A stretch of 64,000 bases of DNA from Burkholderiales bacterium 67-32 (GTDB taxonomy: Bacteria > Pseudomonadota > Gammaproteobacteria > Burkholderiales > Burkholderiaceae_B), in NCBI GenBank assembly GCA_001898625.1, contig MKUP01000007.1, positions 42,385 through 106,384 of the forward strand, written 5' to 3'. A program made the position numbers and the translations under genes. Numbering within the stretch: the first letter of the stretch is position 1; every line of letters starts with the position of its first letter. This document shows, one piece after another, positions 62,879-64,000 of the stretch. Under the pieces are notes generated by a model that had not been told where the DNA came from, ran no database searches, and worked only from the letters and a program-made list of their open reading frames with translations.

Positions 62879-64000
62879 GGGGTTCCTTGAGAAGTCAGGG
62901 TGCGATGCTGCGGCTGGCGGACCTGGGAGGCGGTCAGGGCGCGTTCGGCCAGTTCTTCGGCGCGGGCCAGCGCGGCGGCTTCGTCGATCCGGGTCAGGCG
63001 GCGGCCCTGCATGAGCCATTCCCCGTCCACCATGGCATCGCGCACGTCCGCGCCTCGCGCGCTGAAGACCAGCGCCGCTTCGAGATCGAAGGCCGGCGCC
63101 AGGTGAGGCTGGCGCAGATCGACGGTGATGAGGTCCGCCTGTTTGCCGGGCTCCAGCGAACCCGTCCGGCGATCCAGGCCGAGCGCGCGCGCCCCTTCGA
63201 TGGTCGCCATGCGCAGCGCCCGCCGGGCGTCCAGCGCGTGGGGATCGCCCGCCGCGGTCTTGGCGGTCGCGCAGGCGTATTTCATGCTCTCGAACAGATC
63301 CTGGCCGCAGTTGGCGGCCGGCCCGTTGGTGGCGAGCCCGCAGTTGATGCCGGCTTCGAGGAATGGTGTCAGCGCGGGAAAGCCCGTGCCCCAGAAGAGC
63401 CGGGTCTGCGGATCGAGAACGACCGAGGTGCCGGTCTCGGCCAGCAAGGCGATCTCGTTCGGGGAAAGGTCCGAGACGCCTACCGCCTGCACGTCGGGGC
63501 CGAGACAGCCGGTTTCGTGCAGCAGCTCGACGTTGCGCACCGGCCGGCCGTAGTGGCGCTCGATGATGCGGTTGAACTCGCGCGACTCGGCCACGTGCAT
63601 GTGCAGGCAGATCCCCAGTTCGCTCGCGAGTGCCCGGCTGGCGCGTAGCATGGACTCGTCCAGGGTCCACGGCAGCAGCGGGCCGAACGACAGTCCCAGG
63701 CGTCCTTGGGCACGGCCGTGCCAGCGCGCATGCAGGCTGCGTACCCGCTGTGCCTGCTGCGCCGGCGTCTCGACGAATGCCGGATCGAAATGGATCGCCT
63801 CGAAGGCGCGGGCCACCATGCCGCGCACACCCGTGCTTTCCATGGCGGCAAAGGCGCAGTCTTCCGGCGACACCACGTCCGACCGGGGGGCGAACAGGTT
63901 CTCCACCAGCGTCGTGTTGCCGTTCTTCAGGTTTTCGATGCAACCCAATGTCTGCGCCGCCAGCATGGTCTCGGCATCCAGCGCGCGCATCAGCGGCATC
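62875..64000 (-). CDS. Amidohydrolase-superfamily protein, N-terminus cut by window edge, metal ligands apparently lost
   Basis: The C-terminal 374 residues of an amidohydrolase of the chlorohydrolase/SsnA/8-oxoguanine deaminase type. GNTTLVEN, LHMHVAESREF (metal His retained) and the C-terminal signature GSLEPGKQADLITVDL establish the family. Three usually invariant residues appear changed: the H-x-V region before LSPNEIALL has no His (AVGVSDL), the later His-Asn/Cys-Pro motif reads VVLDPQT, and GTDGAASN is ATNGPAAN (Asp to Asn). The N-terminal HxH is outside the window. It may be inactive, or use different chemistry. It heads the visible part of the ABC operon. Confidence 0.82.
   Translation of the reverse strand, partial: MPLMRALDAETMLAAQTLGCIENLKNGNTTLVENLFAPRSDVVSPEDCAFAAMESTGVRGMVARAFEAIHFDPAFVETPAQQAQRVRSLHARWHGRAQGRLGLSFGPLLPWTLDESMLRASRALASELGICLHMHVAESREFNRIIERHYGRPVRNVELLHETGCLGPDVQAVGVSDLSPNEIALLAETGTSVVLDPQTRLFWGTGFPALTPFLEAGINCGLATNGPAANCGQDLFESMKYACATAKTAAGDPHALDARRALRMATIEGARALGLDRRTGSLEPGKQADLITVDLRQPHLAPAFDLEAALVFSARGADVRDAMVDGEWLMQGRRLTRIDEAAALARAEELAERALTASQVRQPQHRTLTSQGTP

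Noticed and set aside
62135-63943. A 602-residue fusion of permease and upstream sequence
   Set aside because: The first 355 residues are an out-of-frame reading of the amidohydrolase gene. The permease begins at 62878 with an ATGA overlap.

Overview
The window is about 64 kb of GC-rich chromosomal DNA from a betaproteobacterium, most likely Alcaligenaceae (Bordetella or Achromobacter type). The evidence is three orphan periplasmic Bug/TctC binding proteins sitting next to catabolic genes, a double-length UvrA, many small aromatic-catabolism operons each with its own regulator, and housekeeping gene order seen in proteobacteria (mltD-gloB-yafS-like...dnaQ-tRNA). There is no rRNA, CRISPR array, transposase or prophage. 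One tRNA gene is present.

Layout. 1-3.4 kb: a leftward meta-cleavage operon (4,5-dihydroxyphthalate decarboxylase-like protein, MhpB-type extradiol dioxygenase, alpha/beta hydrolase, truncated aldehyde dehydrogenase), divergent from a TctC protein. 4.5-4.75 kb: a large composite inverted intergenic repeat. 4.75-8.7 kb: CnoX-like thioredoxin, a divergent LysR/YeiH pair, and an IclR regulator. 8.8-14.5 kb: a gentisate-type operon of TctC, gentisate dioxygenase-like cupin protein, AcnD-like aconitase and FAH hydrolase, behind a promoter whose -10 is buried in a perfect palindrome. 14.6-23.3 kb: housekeeping genes (purE, purK, Sua5/TsaC, flavin reductase, DUF72, pdxH, ChaC, MFS, TcdA). 23.3-29.8 kb: class IV aminotransferase and dimeric-form UvrA. 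29.9-34 kb: small membrane and basic proteins, a GlxA-type AraC regulator, an HD protein, and a tannase-family lipoprotein.

34.2-39.1 kb is a complete C4-dicarboxylate module: dctA with a near-consensus sigma-54 promoter, divergent from dctBD. 39.1-40.3 kb: fabI flanked by two more copies of the repeat. 40.3-51.7 kb: mltD, gloB and a yafS-like methyltransferase, then a 7 kb segment (GntR, FAH, TctC, RND efflux pair), then dnaQ and tRNA-Val(CAC). In E. coli rnhA occupies the place of that segment.

51.8-59.4 kb is the most unusual locus: a TRAP transporter, a MarR regulator, a Cys-type sulfatase, an unrecognised 54-residue protein, both subunits of a 2-aminophenol 1,6-dioxygenase-type enzyme, and a RidA/2-aminomuconate deaminase-like protein, with repeated GTGAA/TTCAC half-sites upstream. 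59.4-64 kb is a converging operon with an ABC importer (binding protein, ATPase, permease), a kynurenine formamidase-like hydrolase, and an amidohydrolase that appears to have lost several metal ligands.

All functions are inferred by reading sequence and recalling families. No database search was run.
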